Shown one piece after another: positions 8,533 through 18,560 of a stretch of 64,000 bases of DNA (position 1 is the stretch's first letter; every line of letters begins with the position of its first letter). This DNA is from Bacteroidota bacterium. Its GTDB lineage: Bacteria; Bacteroidota; Bacteroidia; Chitinophagales; Chitinophagaceae. Position numbers and translations under genes: made by a program. The notes below the pieces were generated by a model. The model was not told the DNA's origin, did no database searches, and saw nothing but the letters and a program-made list of their open reading frames with translations. The stretch is from NCBI GenBank assembly GCA_023386555.1, contig JAEWJK010000017.1, forward strand, positions 73,903 through 137,902, written 5' to 3'.

Positions 8533-11025
8533 CTATTTATCCAGTTGTTGCTGCATTCGTTTTACCCTGTCTTCCAATTTCTCAGAAGAAAGGTTTTCCC
8601 GCATGCTGTCAACTTTTATCGGGAAGCAGAATGGTGTTAATCGCTCAGGAACGGTGATCACCACTTTTGTCTTTTCCATCCTCGATAAAAAATCTCTTAA
8701 TCTTTGTTCCTGCATTTGTTGGTCAAACACTTCCTGGTAAGCTTGTCGTAATAAAATACTGTCCGGCTCATATTCTGCCAGCACCTGGAAGATGAGCGAA
8801 GCAGAAGCCTGTGTATGTCTTGCTTTTTTATGTTCACCAGGATAGCCCTGGAAGATCAATCCACCGATAACGGCTACATCCCTGAATTTTCGCTTGGCCA
8901 TTTCAACTGAGTTCACACTTCGTTGAATATCGTTCAGCAGGTCATCAGTCGAAAAAAGATCATACACATTTGTATCATCAACAGGAATGGGTTGATCACT
9001 CAGTAATTCAAATCCATAATCATTCATCGCAATAGAAAAAGTAATGGGAGTGATCTTGCTGATGCGAAAAGCCAGTAAAGCAGCCAAAGCCTCATGCACC
9101 AATCTTCCTTCAAAAGGGTACACGAACAAATGAAAGCCATCTCTGGTTTCAATGTGTTCAATTAATAACTCATTGGCTTTAGGAATATGAGATAGTTTTT
9201 CCTGTAATTCAAACAAAGGAAGTAATGCACTCAGCTCTATCTCTTTTGCTTTTTTGGATAATGCATGATCGAATGTTTTTCGCAGCATCCTTCCAAGATT
9301 GGTTGAAAGTGGAACTCTTCCTCCCTGCCAGCTTGGTACAAGCGATTTTTTTGCATTGGATGGTTTCACTACCACATCCATATCTTTTATCATCACCAGT
9401 TCAAGATGCCTGCCGGCTAACGTAAAAACATCTCCCGGTTCTAACCTGCTGATAAACCATTCTTCTATGATGCCTAAAAACTTACCACTCAACAATCTTA
9501 CTTTCAACATCGGATCACTAACAATTGTTCCGATATGTAATCGATGCCGCATCGCTATTCTGCGGTTCTTTATTTTGTAAATGCCATCTATTACTTCTAC
9601 TTTTTTGTATTCATCATACTGTTGTAATGCAATACCACCATTCGTAATATGATGTAAAGCTTGCAGCCATTCTGTTTCTGTTATCTCGGAGTAACAATAA
9701 GTGTTTTTTATTTCAGCAAATATTTCATCCGGTTTAAAGCCTTCACCAATAGCTAGCGTACATAAATATTGTATCAGCACATCATAACACAAAAGCATCG
9801 GTTGTTTGCTTTCGATTACTTCTTCTTTAATAGCTTGTTTGATCGCTGCTGCTTCTACTAACTCAAGTGAATGGGTAGGAAGAAAATATATCTTACTCAC
9901 TTCACCAGGTCTGTGGCCACTTCTTCCTGCTCTTTGTAAAAACCTTGCAACACCTTTTGGAGAACCTACTTGTATCACCGTATCAACCGGACGAAAATCA
10001 ACACCCAGATCAAGACTGGCTGTACAAACAACTGCTTTTAGTTTTTGAGAATGCAGTGCTTCTTCCACCCAAACTCTTAATTCATGTTCAATACTTCCAT
10101 GATGCAGTGCAATAGCACCGGCCAATTGTGGAGCAATATTCAACAACTTCTGATACCATGTTTCACTCATGCCTCTTGTATTGATGAAGATGAGTGTGGT
10201 ATTACTTTGTTCGATGATGGGTACTACACGATCAGCTAACTTAATTCCCATATGTCCGGCCCATGGATATTTTTCTATTTCATCAGGAATCACAGAGATG
10301 ATCTCAATTGGTTTGTGCAGTTTCGCTTTTATGATCAACGCTTTCTTTTTCTGTTTAGGAGATAAAGAAGCGATCAATACATCTTTGGCTTCATCAAGAT
10401 TACCGATAGTTGCTGAGATGCCCCAGATAGAAAGTTTGGAGTTTAAGGTCTGAAGTTTGGAGTTGCAATTCACGATTCTGCTTATAGCCAGCTCAACCTG
10501 CACACCTCGTTTGCTTCCTAATAATTCATGCCACTCATCAACAGCTATAATGCGAAGTGTTTTAAAGAAATCGGGATAACCTTTCAATGCAAGAAGTAAG
10601 TGTAAACTTTCAGGAGTAATGATCATCACCTCTGGCATGTTACGTCTTTGTTTAGCTCTTTCAGAAAGATCTGTATCACCGTTTCTGATGCCAACATTCC
10701 ATTGTAATCCAAGTTCATGGATCACTTCTTCCATTGCTCTGCCAATGTCTTTTGCCAAAGCTCTTAATGGAGTGATCCAGAGTAATCTTAAACCGTTTTT
10801 CTTTTTTGTTTGATAATCTTTCGGATGATCGTTGATGAACTGAATAACTGCACCTAAAAAAACAGAGAAGGTTTTTCCGAAACCGGTAGGAGCATTCACA
10901 ATGCCGCTATTGCCATCAATAATGTCTTGCCATGCTTCTTCCTGGAATTCAAAAGCGGAGAATTGCTTTTGTTGCAGCCATTGATCAATGACTTTATAAC
11001 CTGGAGTATCGTACAGTTTTATCAT
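8533..11025 (-). CDS. ligase-associated DEXH-box DNA helicase (Lhr-like)
   Basis: An 830-residue superfamily 2 helicase of the Lhr group, of the ligase-associated DNA damage response subtype. Seen: Walker A NAPTGFGKTFS near residue 45, motif II VDEWHELLG (DEWH box), motif III WGISATIG, motif IV-V FINTRGMSE and HHGSIEH, and motif VI QRAGRSGHRPGE, then the winged-helix/Lhr C-terminal part. This subtype is usually coded beside a DNA ligase, an exonuclease and a phosphoesterase; none of these is nearby here. Its start overlaps the cytosine deaminase gene by 4 bp. Residues near 195 contain a SKLQTLNSKL mini-repeat insertion. Confidence 0.92.
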   Translation of the reverse strand: MIKLYDTPGYKVIDQWLQQKQFSAFEFQEEAWQDIIDGNSGIVNAPTGFGKTFSVFLGAVIQFINDHPKDYQTKKKNGLRLLWITPLRALAKDIGRAMEEVIHELGLQWNVGIRNGDTDLSERAKQRRNMPEVMIITPESLHLLLALKGYPDFFKTLRIIAVDEWHELLGSKRGVQVELAISRIVNCNSKLQTLNSKLSIWGISATIGNLDEAKDVLIASLSPKQKKKALIIKAKLHKPIEIISVIPDEIEKYPWAGHMGIKLADRVVPIIEQSNTTLIFINTRGMSETWYQKLLNIAPQLAGAIALHHGSIEHELRVWVEEALHSQKLKAVVCTASLDLGVDFRPVDTVIQVGSPKGVARFLQRAGRSGHRPGEVSKIYFLPTHSLELVEAAAIKQAIKEEVIESKQPMLLCYDVLIQYLCTLAIGEGFKPDEIFAEIKNTYCYSEITETEWLQALHHITNGGIALQQYDEYKKVEVIDGIYKIKNRRIAMRHRLHIGTIVSDPMLKVRLLSGKFLGIIEEWFISRLEPGDVFTLAGRHLELVMIKDMDVVVKPSNAKKSLVPSWQGGRVPLSTNLGRMLRKTFDHALSKKAKEIELSALLPLFELQEKLSHIPKANELLIEHIETRDGFHLFVYPFEGRLVHEALAALLAFRISKITPITFSIAMNDYGFELLSDQPIPVDDTNVYDLFSTDDLLNDIQRSVNSVEMAKRKFRDVAVIGGLIFQGYPGEHKKARHTQASASLIFQVLAEYEPDSILLRQAYQEVFDQQMQEQRLRDFLSRMEKTKVVITVPERLTPFCFPIKVDSMRENLSSEKLEDRVKRMQQQLDK
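10434..10470. repeat. in-gene mini-repeat (encodes SKLQTLNSKL)
   Basis: Two close repeats of AAGTTTGGAGTT lie inside the helicase reading frame and encode NSKLQTLNSKL. The reverse complement is the CCAAACTC word seen in the rRNA methyltransferase gene, and it resembles the spacer repeats of the nuo operon. Frame is kept. Confidence 0.6.
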
Positions 11026-11459
11026 ACTCCAATATCCTCATTCCATAGTTGTGGTTTAGCTGCAATAAAGTCTTCCATCATTGCAATACATGATTCATCA
11101 TTTATAACTACTACTTCCACACGATTTTGTTTTAATAAAGCTTCTGCTCCCATGAATGTTTTATTCTCTCCAATAACTACTTTAGGTATTCCGTATAGCA
11201 ATATTGCACCCGTACACATCGGACAAGGTGAAAGAGTAGTATAAAGAGTACATTCTTTATACACTGAGGCCGGCTGTCTTCCTGCATTTTCAAAAGCATC
11301 CATTTCTCCATGCAGCACCACACTATTCTGCTGCACTCTTTTGTTATGTCCACGACCTATTATCTTCCCATTATGAACAATAACAGATCCTATGGGAATA
11401 CCACCTTCCTGTAAACCTTTATTTGCTTCTGCAATCGCTGCCTCTAAGAATTGATCCAT
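11022..11459 (-). CDS. cytosine deaminase, yeast-type (CDA fold)
   Basis: A 145-residue zinc deaminase. The zinc site is HGEMDAF (His and the catalytic Glu) with SPCPMC. Several stretches match what I recall of the fungal cytosine deaminase Fcy1: EGGIPIGSVIV, RGHNKR, TLYTTLSPCPMCTGAIL, YGIPKVVIGE and the C-terminal PQLWNEDIG, a C-terminal lid not found in tRNA adenosine deaminases. I infer deamination of free cytosine to uracil for pyrimidine salvage; another small nucleobase remains possible. The last 4 bp overlap the helicase start, and the VanZ-like gene is 26 bp upstream. Confidence 0.85.
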   Translation of the reverse strand: MDQFLEAAIAEANKGLQEGGIPIGSVIVHNGKIIGRGHNKRVQQNSVVLHGEMDAFENAGRQPASVYKECTLYTTLSPCPMCTGAILLYGIPKVVIGENKTFMGAEALLKQNRVEVVVINDESCIAMMEDFIAAKPQLWNEDIGV

Positions 11460-11485
11460 CCCTTAAAAATACGGATTCGAAGTTG

Positions 11486-12067
11486 TTAATACCTGAGTGC
11501 GATTAATGATAATGAGAATTTATACCGGAAGAACTTCAGGAATAAAGCGGTGGAAGTATATCCAACAAAAGCTCCGAAAGTATTCAGCAACACGTCATCT
11601 ATATCAATAAAACGATAATAACCAAACAAGCTGAAAAAGAGTTGGGTAAGTTCAATGGATGCTGATGTAAGGATTGCAATTAACAGCGTTGTTCTCAATC
11701 GCTTTCTAAACAAGAGTAGAAGGAAACTACCCAGTGGAACAAACAGGATGATGTTTCCGATAAAGTTCTGCCAGAACATTCTGATGCCTAGGTGATTCTC
11801 AAAATACGTAACCATAGCATACCGCTTATAGGTATTCAGGAAAGGTGTATAATTGGTAAGGTCGATCGTAGTATTTAAACTAAACCTTTCAGATGGAATG
11901 ATGGTAAGTGATGCTAGCGCACTGATGTATGCCAGGAACAGAATATTGAAATTTGATTTCAATCTTGACGGCTTTAATACTTCATCTTTTTTTACATAAA
12001 ATGTATAAATACAATAGCTTATTATGAACAAAATCAAAAAATATCCCAGCAACTGTAAATACTCCAT
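11486..12067 (-). CDS. VanZ-like membrane protein
   Basis: About 193 residues from the ATG at 12067 (MEYLQLLGYF). An upstream in-frame ATG at 12163 would add 32 residues with no family character. Five hydrophobic segments; the VanZ-like signatures are WQNFIGNIILFVPLGSFLLL, the ELTQLFF helix, and RFIDIDDVLLNTFGAFVGY. VanZ confers low-level teicoplanin resistance in some Firmicutes, but this broad family has no defined role in Bacteroidota. Confidence 0.85.
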   Translation of the reverse strand: MEYLQLLGYFLILFIISYCIYTFYVKKDEVLKPSRLKSNFNILFLAYISALASLTIIPSERFSLNTTIDLTNYTPFLNTYKRYAMVTYFENHLGIRMFWQNFIGNIILFVPLGSFLLLLFRKRLRTTLLIAILTSASIELTQLFFSLFGYYRFIDIDDVLLNTFGAFVGYTSTALFLKFFRYKFSLSLIALRY

Positions 12068-12274
12068 GCACTCATTTTTCACTCTCTTTATACAAAGCCT
12101 GAACCAAACCTGCAGGTTTAACACTAATTGGTAATGTTTGATGCTGAATCTACTAAAATTCAAATGATTTGATGAGTAGGAAATGCTGCCGCGAAATTGG
12201 AACTGTGAACTGCGGCTTTTATATTCTCAGGATAAACTTGCATATAGATGGTGCTATTACTAATGCTAATTGGT

Positions 12275-13657
12275 TTACAAAGTTTTCAGATATTCTATCA
12301 CTGCTTTTCTTTCTGTATCAGACAGGTGATCTCCAAACGTATGTCCGTGATTACCATAGCCCGGCAATTTTGTATTGTAGGTTTTCTTGGGTGTAGGAGC
12401 GTTTTTTTCTTCATATACCCAACCCAGTTTATCGTAATTATATAGTCGTTCTTTAAAGTCTCTTTGCCAGTATGTGGGACGAATTTTACTATTCAATACA
12501 GCTTCAACAGTTGGAACAGAACCATTGTGTAAATAAGGAGCAGTAATCCAGATACCATCTAATGGAGGTGCCACATATCCGTTTGCCGGAACAAGTTGTG
12601 CAGGATTATTTCCTTTTGCAAACCAACTGTTATTAAACCATTCAACGAATTGTGGATTTTGATGATTTGCTTTCACCAGCATAGAATCTGTTTGAATAAT
12701 ACTCATCGGTATTAACAGGTTCGGATAAGTTTCATCCTTACCATAAGTACCATGGCAACTGCTGCAGTTATTGATGAAGATCGTCTCACCTTCTTGAGCT
12801 AACGATTCATTAATATCCTTTGGATATTTCGGGGCTTCTATCGATTTTATATAAGCCAATACATCACCAAAATGTGCAGATACTTCCCTGGCTTCAGTAG
12901 TGTCTGAAGTGGTAAGAATATTACTCAGCATCATGAACTGGGCAAAATCACCTCTGCCAAATCCATTATAGAACATGGCATTTTTCTTCTTCAATAGCCA
13001 CCATGCAGGAACATCTGTTGGAATAACTTCTTTGGGAATTTGAAGAATAGGAGTGTCAGTCCATTTCAACGTAACCGGATCTCTGTGTGCAACAAGTAAA
13101 GCGGCTAAACGATCTGCAGCATTAACGCCTCTCACTTCTGTTTCCATTAAAGGATAAATAGTATTGAAAGAACGTATCATCATATATGCTGCATCATATT
13201 GTTTTGGAGAAACGGTTTGCATTACTTTCAATGCAGCATTGTTCTTAAAATTATTCTGACTTGATACATTGCTGAAATCGATGTTCGTATTACCCAGTCC
13301 GATAATATAATTGTCTTCAAACCTGTCGCCATGGCATTGTAAACAATTCGGGGCTACAACTTCAACTCCATTCGATGCATTTACAACGGTAAAATCAGGA
13401 CCAACATTGGCACTTTTACCTGTTCTGTTTAGAATATTTTCAACGTCTTTTCCATTGAGTAAAGTGAAATAGCCATACGGAATTCCGCTTTTTATATAAT
13501 CTCCATTGATCAGGTAATCGTATCCCTTAGCTGCATCTCCTTGTCGTTGTTCAGAGGCAGGAATATAATACGGCTTTTCCTTATCAGTATTATTGGTGAA
13601 GCTGATAGAAAGGGTGATGATCGTTATAAGAATAAGGAGGAAGCTGATCTTTTTCAT
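12275..13657 (-). CDS. di-haem c-type cytochrome, secreted
   Basis: A 460-residue protein with an N-terminal signal peptide (MKKISFLLILITIITLSISF) and two haem c sites: CLQCH near residue 110 and CSSCH near residue 296. The segment GIWITAPYLHNGSVPTVEAV is shared with di-haem peroxidases and with RoxA-type dioxygenases; MauG/CcpA and RoxA families all carry such a segment. Expected in the periplasm as a redox enzyme; whether it is peroxidase-like or oxygenase-like cannot be decided from sequence. It stands alone, with 200 bp to the next gene on each side. Confidence 0.85.
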   Translation of the reverse strand: MKKISFLLILITIITLSISFTNNTDKEKPYYIPASEQRQGDAAKGYDYLINGDYIKSGIPYGYFTLLNGKDVENILNRTGKSANVGPDFTVVNASNGVEVVAPNCLQCHGDRFEDNYIIGLGNTNIDFSNVSSQNNFKNNAALKVMQTVSPKQYDAAYMMIRSFNTIYPLMETEVRGVNAADRLAALLVAHRDPVTLKWTDTPILQIPKEVIPTDVPAWWLLKKKNAMFYNGFGRGDFAQFMMLSNILTTSDTTEAREVSAHFGDVLAYIKSIEAPKYPKDINESLAQEGETIFINNCSSCHGTYGKDETYPNLLIPMSIIQTDSMLVKANHQNPQFVEWFNNSWFAKGNNPAQLVPANGYVAPPLDGIWITAPYLHNGSVPTVEAVLNSKIRPTYWQRDFKERLYNYDKLGWVYEEKNAPTPKKTYNTKLPGYGNHGHTFGDHLSDTERKAVIEYLKTL

Positions 13658-13890
13658 AGCCTATGTAAATTACAGATTTGTTAAGCCTTGAAATGATATT
13701 AAATATTTAAAATATTTCTAAGGCAATACACGACCTTTGCCGGCTTGAATAAGAAAAGTTAGTTACGCAAAGAATAATTAAATCCTTTTAGTTGAAATGG
13801 CTGTTTGAAGTTTGATCTTTACTATTGTTATGAGGTTCTAACGCAAAGGAATCTTTCACAATTGAAAGATTAATCACGGTTTTCAATAAT

Positions 13891-14008
13891 CATTTACGCA
13901 GTAAATGATCACTTTGCGTTCTTTGCGATTTAGAGGTGTTACACATAAGAAAAACTCAACCTTAATACAGTGGTTACCAACATCGGTCTAAAAACATCTT
14001 TGCGTTAC
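13891..14008. repeat. hairpin plus TTTGCG unit 1
   Basis: A hairpin CATTTACGCAGTAAATG is followed by ATCACTTTGCGTTCTTTGCG and, about 70 bp on, by ATCTTTGCGTTAC. The same order of parts recurs at 32774, 33040, 45623 and 45759. It fills most of the 370-bp gap before the MFS gene; further ACGCAAAG words lie at 13760-13850. Nothing else was recognised in that gap. Confidence 0.6.
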
Positions 14009-14027
14009 AATTTCTGAATCTACATCT

Positions 14028-15260
14028 ATGACCTGGAAAGAAAGGATATTATTATTGTTAATGGCAGCCATCAACTTCACTCATATACTCGACTTTATGA
14101 TCATGATGCCATTGGGAAATTTCCTGATGCCATATTTCAAGATCAATACCCAACAATTCAGTTTTGTAGTGGCATCTTATAGTTTAAGTGCTTTTGTAAG
14201 TGGATTGATCGCTGCTTTTTTTGTGGATCGTTTCGACAGGAAGAAAATATTGTTATTCGGCTATACAGGTTTTATTATCGGAACAATTTGTTGTGGTATT
14301 GCACCTACCTGGGAACTTTTACTAGCTGCGAGAATCTTAGCAGGTTTATTTGGTGGATTGATCGGTGCACAAGTATTGAGCATTGTTGCCGATACTTTTT
14401 CTTACGAAAGACGTGGACAGGCTATGGGAATTCTGTTGTCAGCTTTTTCACTGGCATCTATTGTTGGTATTCCGTTCGGATTGATTCTTGCCGGTCACAT
14501 CAGCTGGCATGCACCATTTATACTCATTGGTGTGTTGGGAATAATAATTATTCCATTGGTAGCAAAATATCTTCCATCAATGGCAGCACATTTAAATGAA
14601 GATAAAGCTCATGTTAAACCGTTTCAGCTAATAAAAAATATATTCAGCAACAGGCAACAGCTCATTGCATTATTGCTAAGCGGTTCATTAATGCTCGGAC
14701 ATTTTCTCATCATTCCGTTTCTAAATCCATTTATGGAATTGAATGTCGGCTTCAATGAAACACAACGTAACCTGGTATATATGGTAGGAGGGATAGCCAG
14801 TTTTGCAAGTGCACCTTTTATTGGTAAACTGGCTGATAAGTATGGTAAGCATAAAGTGTTTTACATATTTGCGGGTTTATCTCTCATCACTATATTTCTC
14901 ATTACCAATATGCCTGCAATAAAATATTATTATGTGCTTATGGTTACAGGAATCTGGTTTGCATTTAGTACAGGAAGAACCATTCCTGCACAGGCTATCA
15001 TTAGTAATGTAGTTCATCCGGAACAAAGAGGAAGTTTTATGAGTTTCAATAGCAGCTTTCAGCAGATGTTTACAGGGCTTGCTTCATTGATTGCAGGTTA
15101 TATTGTTTACCAGGGAAGTGATAACAAGATCCACAATTATGCATGGGTTGGTTACTTAAGTATTGCTATTGTAATTGTTTCCATTTTAATTGCGAAAGCC
15201 ATTCACACACATCCGGTAGAAGCTAAAGCAATTACAGCGATACAGGAAGAAGTTATCTAG
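14028..15260 (+). CDS. MFS transporter
   Basis: A 410-residue major facilitator superfamily permease with twelve predicted membrane segments. The loop 2-3 motif A is FVDRFDRKKILLFGY near residue 65 and its second-half counterpart is IGKLADKYGKHKVFYIF near residue 265. Such carriers in the DHA1/arabinose-efflux-like group export drugs or sugars by proton antiport; the substrate cannot be told. The ATG at 14028 lies directly after a TTTGCG repeat unit. Convergent with the DUF2306 gene downstream. Confidence 0.9.
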   Translation: MTWKERILLLLMAAINFTHILDFMIMMPLGNFLMPYFKINTQQFSFVVASYSLSAFVSGLIAAFFVDRFDRKKILLFGYTGFIIGTICCGIAPTWELLLAARILAGLFGGLIGAQVLSIVADTFSYERRGQAMGILLSAFSLASIVGIPFGLILAGHISWHAPFILIGVLGIIIIPLVAKYLPSMAAHLNEDKAHVKPFQLIKNIFSNRQQLIALLLSGSLMLGHFLIIPFLNPFMELNVGFNETQRNLVYMVGGIASFASAPFIGKLADKYGKHKVFYIFAGLSLITIFLITNMPAIKYYYVLMVTGIWFAFSTGRTIPAQAIISNVVHPEQRGSFMSFNSSFQQMFTGLASLIAGYIVYQGSDNKIHNYAWVGYLSIAIVIVSILIAKAIHTHPVEAKAITAIQEEVI

Positions 15261-15279
15261 CAGGTTATAACAAAGTCTT

Positions 15280-15924
15280 TCAGACATATTCGTTTTGCAA
15301 CTTAATATTATTTGTCGCTTTTGGATAAAGATGTTGAATGATGTAATAAGCAACTACGAGATTAGGTAACCAGCTAAGCCATGATACAACAGCATAGGCC
15401 TTATTAAAATCATTAAAAATTGAAATGAAAAGGGGTAAATATATTCGTAAAGTTACAGCAGCAAGGCAGGTGGCATAACTGTATATCATCATCTTTTGAT
15501 GGCTGATAATTTTCTTTTTCCGAATATCTCTATAAGCTTTAAAGGTAGTAATGAACCACACTAACCCCATAAAAATAAAACCCAATGCAGGAACTATTCC
15601 ACCAGTGGCAAAAAGAGCAATGTAAATTGCAGTTATGGCGCTAACTAAAACACAGCCTACATAAAGTTTACCGATCTGCCTGTGCAAATTTAAATTTCTG
15701 TTTCGCCATCTTTTTACAAATTGAGTCCACCCGATTAATATTGCAATACCACCTAATATAATATGTGTATAGAAAGTAATATTCCAAATATTATCAGCTA
15801 ATAACAACTCACTTTTTGATTCTAATAAGCCAAATCTCCTGTCTATTAAAAAATATATTATTGGGTAAATCCCCATCAACGTGGCCAATATGGCAAGTAG
15901 TATAAATAGAATTCGTTTAAGCAT
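15280..15924 (-). CDS. DUF2306 membrane protein
   Basis: A 214-residue protein with about six membrane helices. The DUF2306-like part is HIILGGIAILIGWTQF followed by NLHRQIGKLYVGCVLV, with conserved His residues that might bind a cofactor (inference), then a C-terminal HQKMMIYSYATCLAAVTLRIY. Function unknown. Last gene of a three-gene run with the outer-membrane protein and M14 peptidase genes. Confidence 0.8.
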   Translation of the reverse strand: MLKRILFILLAILATLMGIYPIIYFLIDRRFGLLESKSELLLADNIWNITFYTHIILGGIAILIGWTQFVKRWRNRNLNLHRQIGKLYVGCVLVSAITAIYIALFATGGIVPALGFIFMGLVWFITTFKAYRDIRKKKIISHQKMMIYSYATCLAAVTLRIYLPLFISIFNDFNKAYAVVSWLSWLPNLVVAYYIIQHLYPKATNNIKLQNEYV

Positions 15925-15980
15925 CAGGTTAATTGAGTGTTTATTAATACGAATATAAGTTTTCTAATTAGGTAAAACTT

Positions 15981-16715
15981 TTACCTGAAGCGAAATGAAA
16001 TTCCGGATGTTATGAAACGGTTTGAAGCCTGGTTAAACAATGATGTTCCTAAAGCTATATCCAATTGCAAATTTTTAGTGATGGGATATAGAACACCAAT
16101 ATCAAGATTGTGATCAAAAGAACTATGTTTATTGTATTGTCCAAAGTACTCAGTATAGAAGGATAAGTGTTTCATGATTTCGTATCCTATTGAAACAGTA
16201 CCCATCCAATTTTTCATACTGGAATTTCCATCTGAATTAATACCTACATTATAACCAACACCTAATCGGTCATTTATATCATTTTGAAAAGCTAAAAGAA
16301 AAGTATAAGGCAGTTTATCAGGCTTTATATTTTTAGTTGCAAGAAAGGGCAGGTATGCATACCCTACCAGTGTGATGGCAGGTAGAATTTTATTTTGCTT
16401 TACAAGTTGATGTTTAAAACTTATACCCAACGGAAGCATAACTGTAGTAGTATCAACTTTTCCATAGTCGATAAGAATTCTGGCTTCAGTATTCTTTCCT
16501 AACCCATAACGGAACATTGTATTATGAATGAAATATCCGGCACCATCGTTTCCGTATAAGAGGCCGGTTTCAATCTGGCCGGTATTTTCAGCAATAATAT
16601 AAGTTCCATCACTTTGATCCGGCCGATCGGTATTGATAGGTTCCACTTCCTGTGAAAATGCTTCAATCCAAAAAAAACTTGTTAGGAGTAATAAATAATT
16701 TTTCAATGAATTCAT
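15981..16715 (-). CDS. outer-membrane channel-like protein (phenol MetA-like family)
   Basis: A 244-residue protein with a signal peptide (about residues 1-21, ending EAFSQ). It then shows the family opening INTDRPDQSDGTYIIAENTG and alternating beta-strands ending in the aromatic C-terminus GISFRFR, as expected for a small outer-membrane beta-barrel. The family was named for putative transport in a phenol meta-pathway, but the Bacteroidota members have unknown substrates. It lies 8 bp after the M14 peptidase gene. Confidence 0.75.
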   Translation of the reverse strand: MNSLKNYLLLLTSFFWIEAFSQEVEPINTDRPDQSDGTYIIAENTGQIETGLLYGNDGAGYFIHNTMFRYGLGKNTEARILIDYGKVDTTTVMLPLGISFKHQLVKQNKILPAITLVGYAYLPFLATKNIKPDKLPYTFLLAFQNDINDRLGVGYNVGINSDGNSSMKNWMGTVSIGYEIMKHLSFYTEYFGQYNKHSSFDHNLDIGVLYPITKNLQLDIALGTSLFNQASNRFITSGISFRFR

Positions 16716-16723
16716 GTTGATAT

Positions 16724-18445
16724 TTATAATCTATATATGGGATATCTCAAATGTTCCTTCTCATAATAAGGTGATCGCTTATAAACAAATTCAAGTTGTG
16801 CAGATGCAGAAGCCAGTTGTTTATCTGTCTTTTTTCTTTCTTCCAGTTCTTGCCTGATTTCCGGATGTTGTTTTAAGTATTCCGCAGCCACATCTTCCCA
16901 ACGGTAGTCACTATAACCTTCTTTCTGCTGGAGAATAGCATCAAAAAAATTCCACGCAAAATAGCTGTCATCATTGGTTGGTTCTAACATCTCAACAATA
17001 AAACGATCTGTTCTTTGTCCTGTGTAAATAATGTAGTCACCTTTTAGAAATTGAATCTTTTGTTTGCTGCTGCTAACCTTTGTATTGTAATGCGGATAAT
17101 GTTTTTCATATGCCCTTGTTCGTGTCTGGTAATCTTCTATTCTATATGCATCTACCTCTATTGAACTATCCTTTGAAAGCCTTTGCATTTTTACTCCATT
17201 TAATTTCAATAGGTCAATTACTGTATGCCATCCCTGCGGAATGATATAGGCTTTTGGTTTGCTGATGATCTTATCACCAGTGAAGTAATTATAAAAATCT
17301 ATCTGTCTGGTATAAGGCTTTGTTCTATCGTAATACAAACGATCCATACCTGTTACTTCACTCATCTTCTTACCTGATTCATAGCCCAGGAATGTAATCT
17401 TATCTGTTTTACTCGAATCTAACTTCCAGCCTAATGCAAATTCTTGTTGTTGCATCATTGCTTGTATAGAAGCTTTCCTTTTTTCTTTAATAGATTTCGC
17501 ATGTACTGAAGCCTCATCCATCATTGTTTGCATTAATGCATAAGTACTCTTTACTCTTTCAGCAAAAGGTTTCAGCATATGTGTTTCAGGCACAAAAGCC
17601 ATCGTTTGAAATAATGCGGCATAGCCACTACTATATCTTGGTGGATCCATAAATGCTGTCCATCCATTTCCAGGATCAGCTCCCCAAAAATTTACATAAG
17701 GAATCATCGGCCATTTCTTCTGCTCCATGCTTTTGTACAAAGCTGGTTCAAAAACATCATGTAAAAAATCACCGATCTCGCCACCTAATTTATTGTGTTG
17801 GGTTGTGAGTAACGTCATCGTATGCTGATAATCTGCACCATCACTTACATGATTATCTATAAAAATATCCGGATCTAAAAAGTGAAATATCTCTGCGAAA
17901 GTTTTTGCATTCCTCGAATCATTTTTTGTGAAGTCACGGTTTAGATCAAGGTTTTGAGCATTACCCCTGAAGCCATAACTGTTAGGTCCATCCTGGTTTA
18001 CTCTTGAGAATGAATTTCTATTCAATGCTCCGCCAATATTGTAAATCGGTATCACTCCAAATACAACATTAGCCGGTGCTTTTATTTTTCCCTGTAGTAG
18101 ATCTCTCATTAACATCATTGAAGCGTCAATACCATCAGGTTCTCCAGGATGAATTCCATTGTTGATCAGTATCACCACTTTATTCTGCTGGTGCCATTGC
18201 TTGGGATCAAATTTTTTATCAGTGCTGAACAGTACCAGATGTAATGGATACCCGGCATCAGTTGTTCCATATTGCTTTACCTGTATTTGTGGATACCGGC
18301 CTGCCAGTTTTTTATAGTAATCAATACATTCAAAATACGTTACCGTCTCAGTGCCATTGCTTTGTTCAAATACAGTTTTGAATGGTTGTCCGCTAACATT
18401 AAAACAAAATAAAAAAAAGCTTAAAAGATAAATGAGTTTTTTCAT
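16724..18445 (-). CDS. M14-family zinc carboxypeptidase, secreted
   Basis: A 573-residue protein with a signal peptide (MKKLIYLLSFFLFCFNVSG). Zinc ligands are in NGIHPGEPDGIDA (His and Glu) and FIDNHVSDGAD (His); the general base Glu is probably in FVPETHMLKPF, a motif common to this Bacteroidota subgroup. The catalytic domain covers about residues 30-310, followed by a C-terminal domain of unknown fold. Presumably removes C-terminal residues from peptides in the periplasm or outside. First gene of the run M14, outer-membrane protein, DUF2306, and divergent from the two-component system. Confidence 0.85.
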   Translation of the reverse strand: MKKLIYLLSFFLFCFNVSGQPFKTVFEQSNGTETVTYFECIDYYKKLAGRYPQIQVKQYGTTDAGYPLHLVLFSTDKKFDPKQWHQQNKVVILINNGIHPGEPDGIDASMMLMRDLLQGKIKAPANVVFGVIPIYNIGGALNRNSFSRVNQDGPNSYGFRGNAQNLDLNRDFTKNDSRNAKTFAEIFHFLDPDIFIDNHVSDGADYQHTMTLLTTQHNKLGGEIGDFLHDVFEPALYKSMEQKKWPMIPYVNFWGADPGNGWTAFMDPPRYSSGYAALFQTMAFVPETHMLKPFAERVKSTYALMQTMMDEASVHAKSIKEKRKASIQAMMQQQEFALGWKLDSSKTDKITFLGYESGKKMSEVTGMDRLYYDRTKPYTRQIDFYNYFTGDKIISKPKAYIIPQGWHTVIDLLKLNGVKMQRLSKDSSIEVDAYRIEDYQTRTRAYEKHYPHYNTKVSSSKQKIQFLKGDYIIYTGQRTDRFIVEMLEPTNDDSYFAWNFFDAILQQKEGYSDYRWEDVAAEYLKQHPEIRQELEERKKTDKQLASASAQLEFVYKRSPYYEKEHLRYPIYRL

Positions 18446-18560
18446 TAATTTGTGCTTGTAAAATGCTGGTTAAAAAGCCAATTCACTTAAACAAAGTTGT
18501 TGGCATTCCATCTGGCAAACAAAATAATAGATATTATCAGATGAAACTGTCACTAAAGTA

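Noticed and set aside
8456..8740. Plus-strand open frame of 94 codons before the helicase gene end
   Set aside because: Largely antisense to the helicase, with Cys/Val-rich low-complexity composition and no family features, although a TATATTTG lies nearby.
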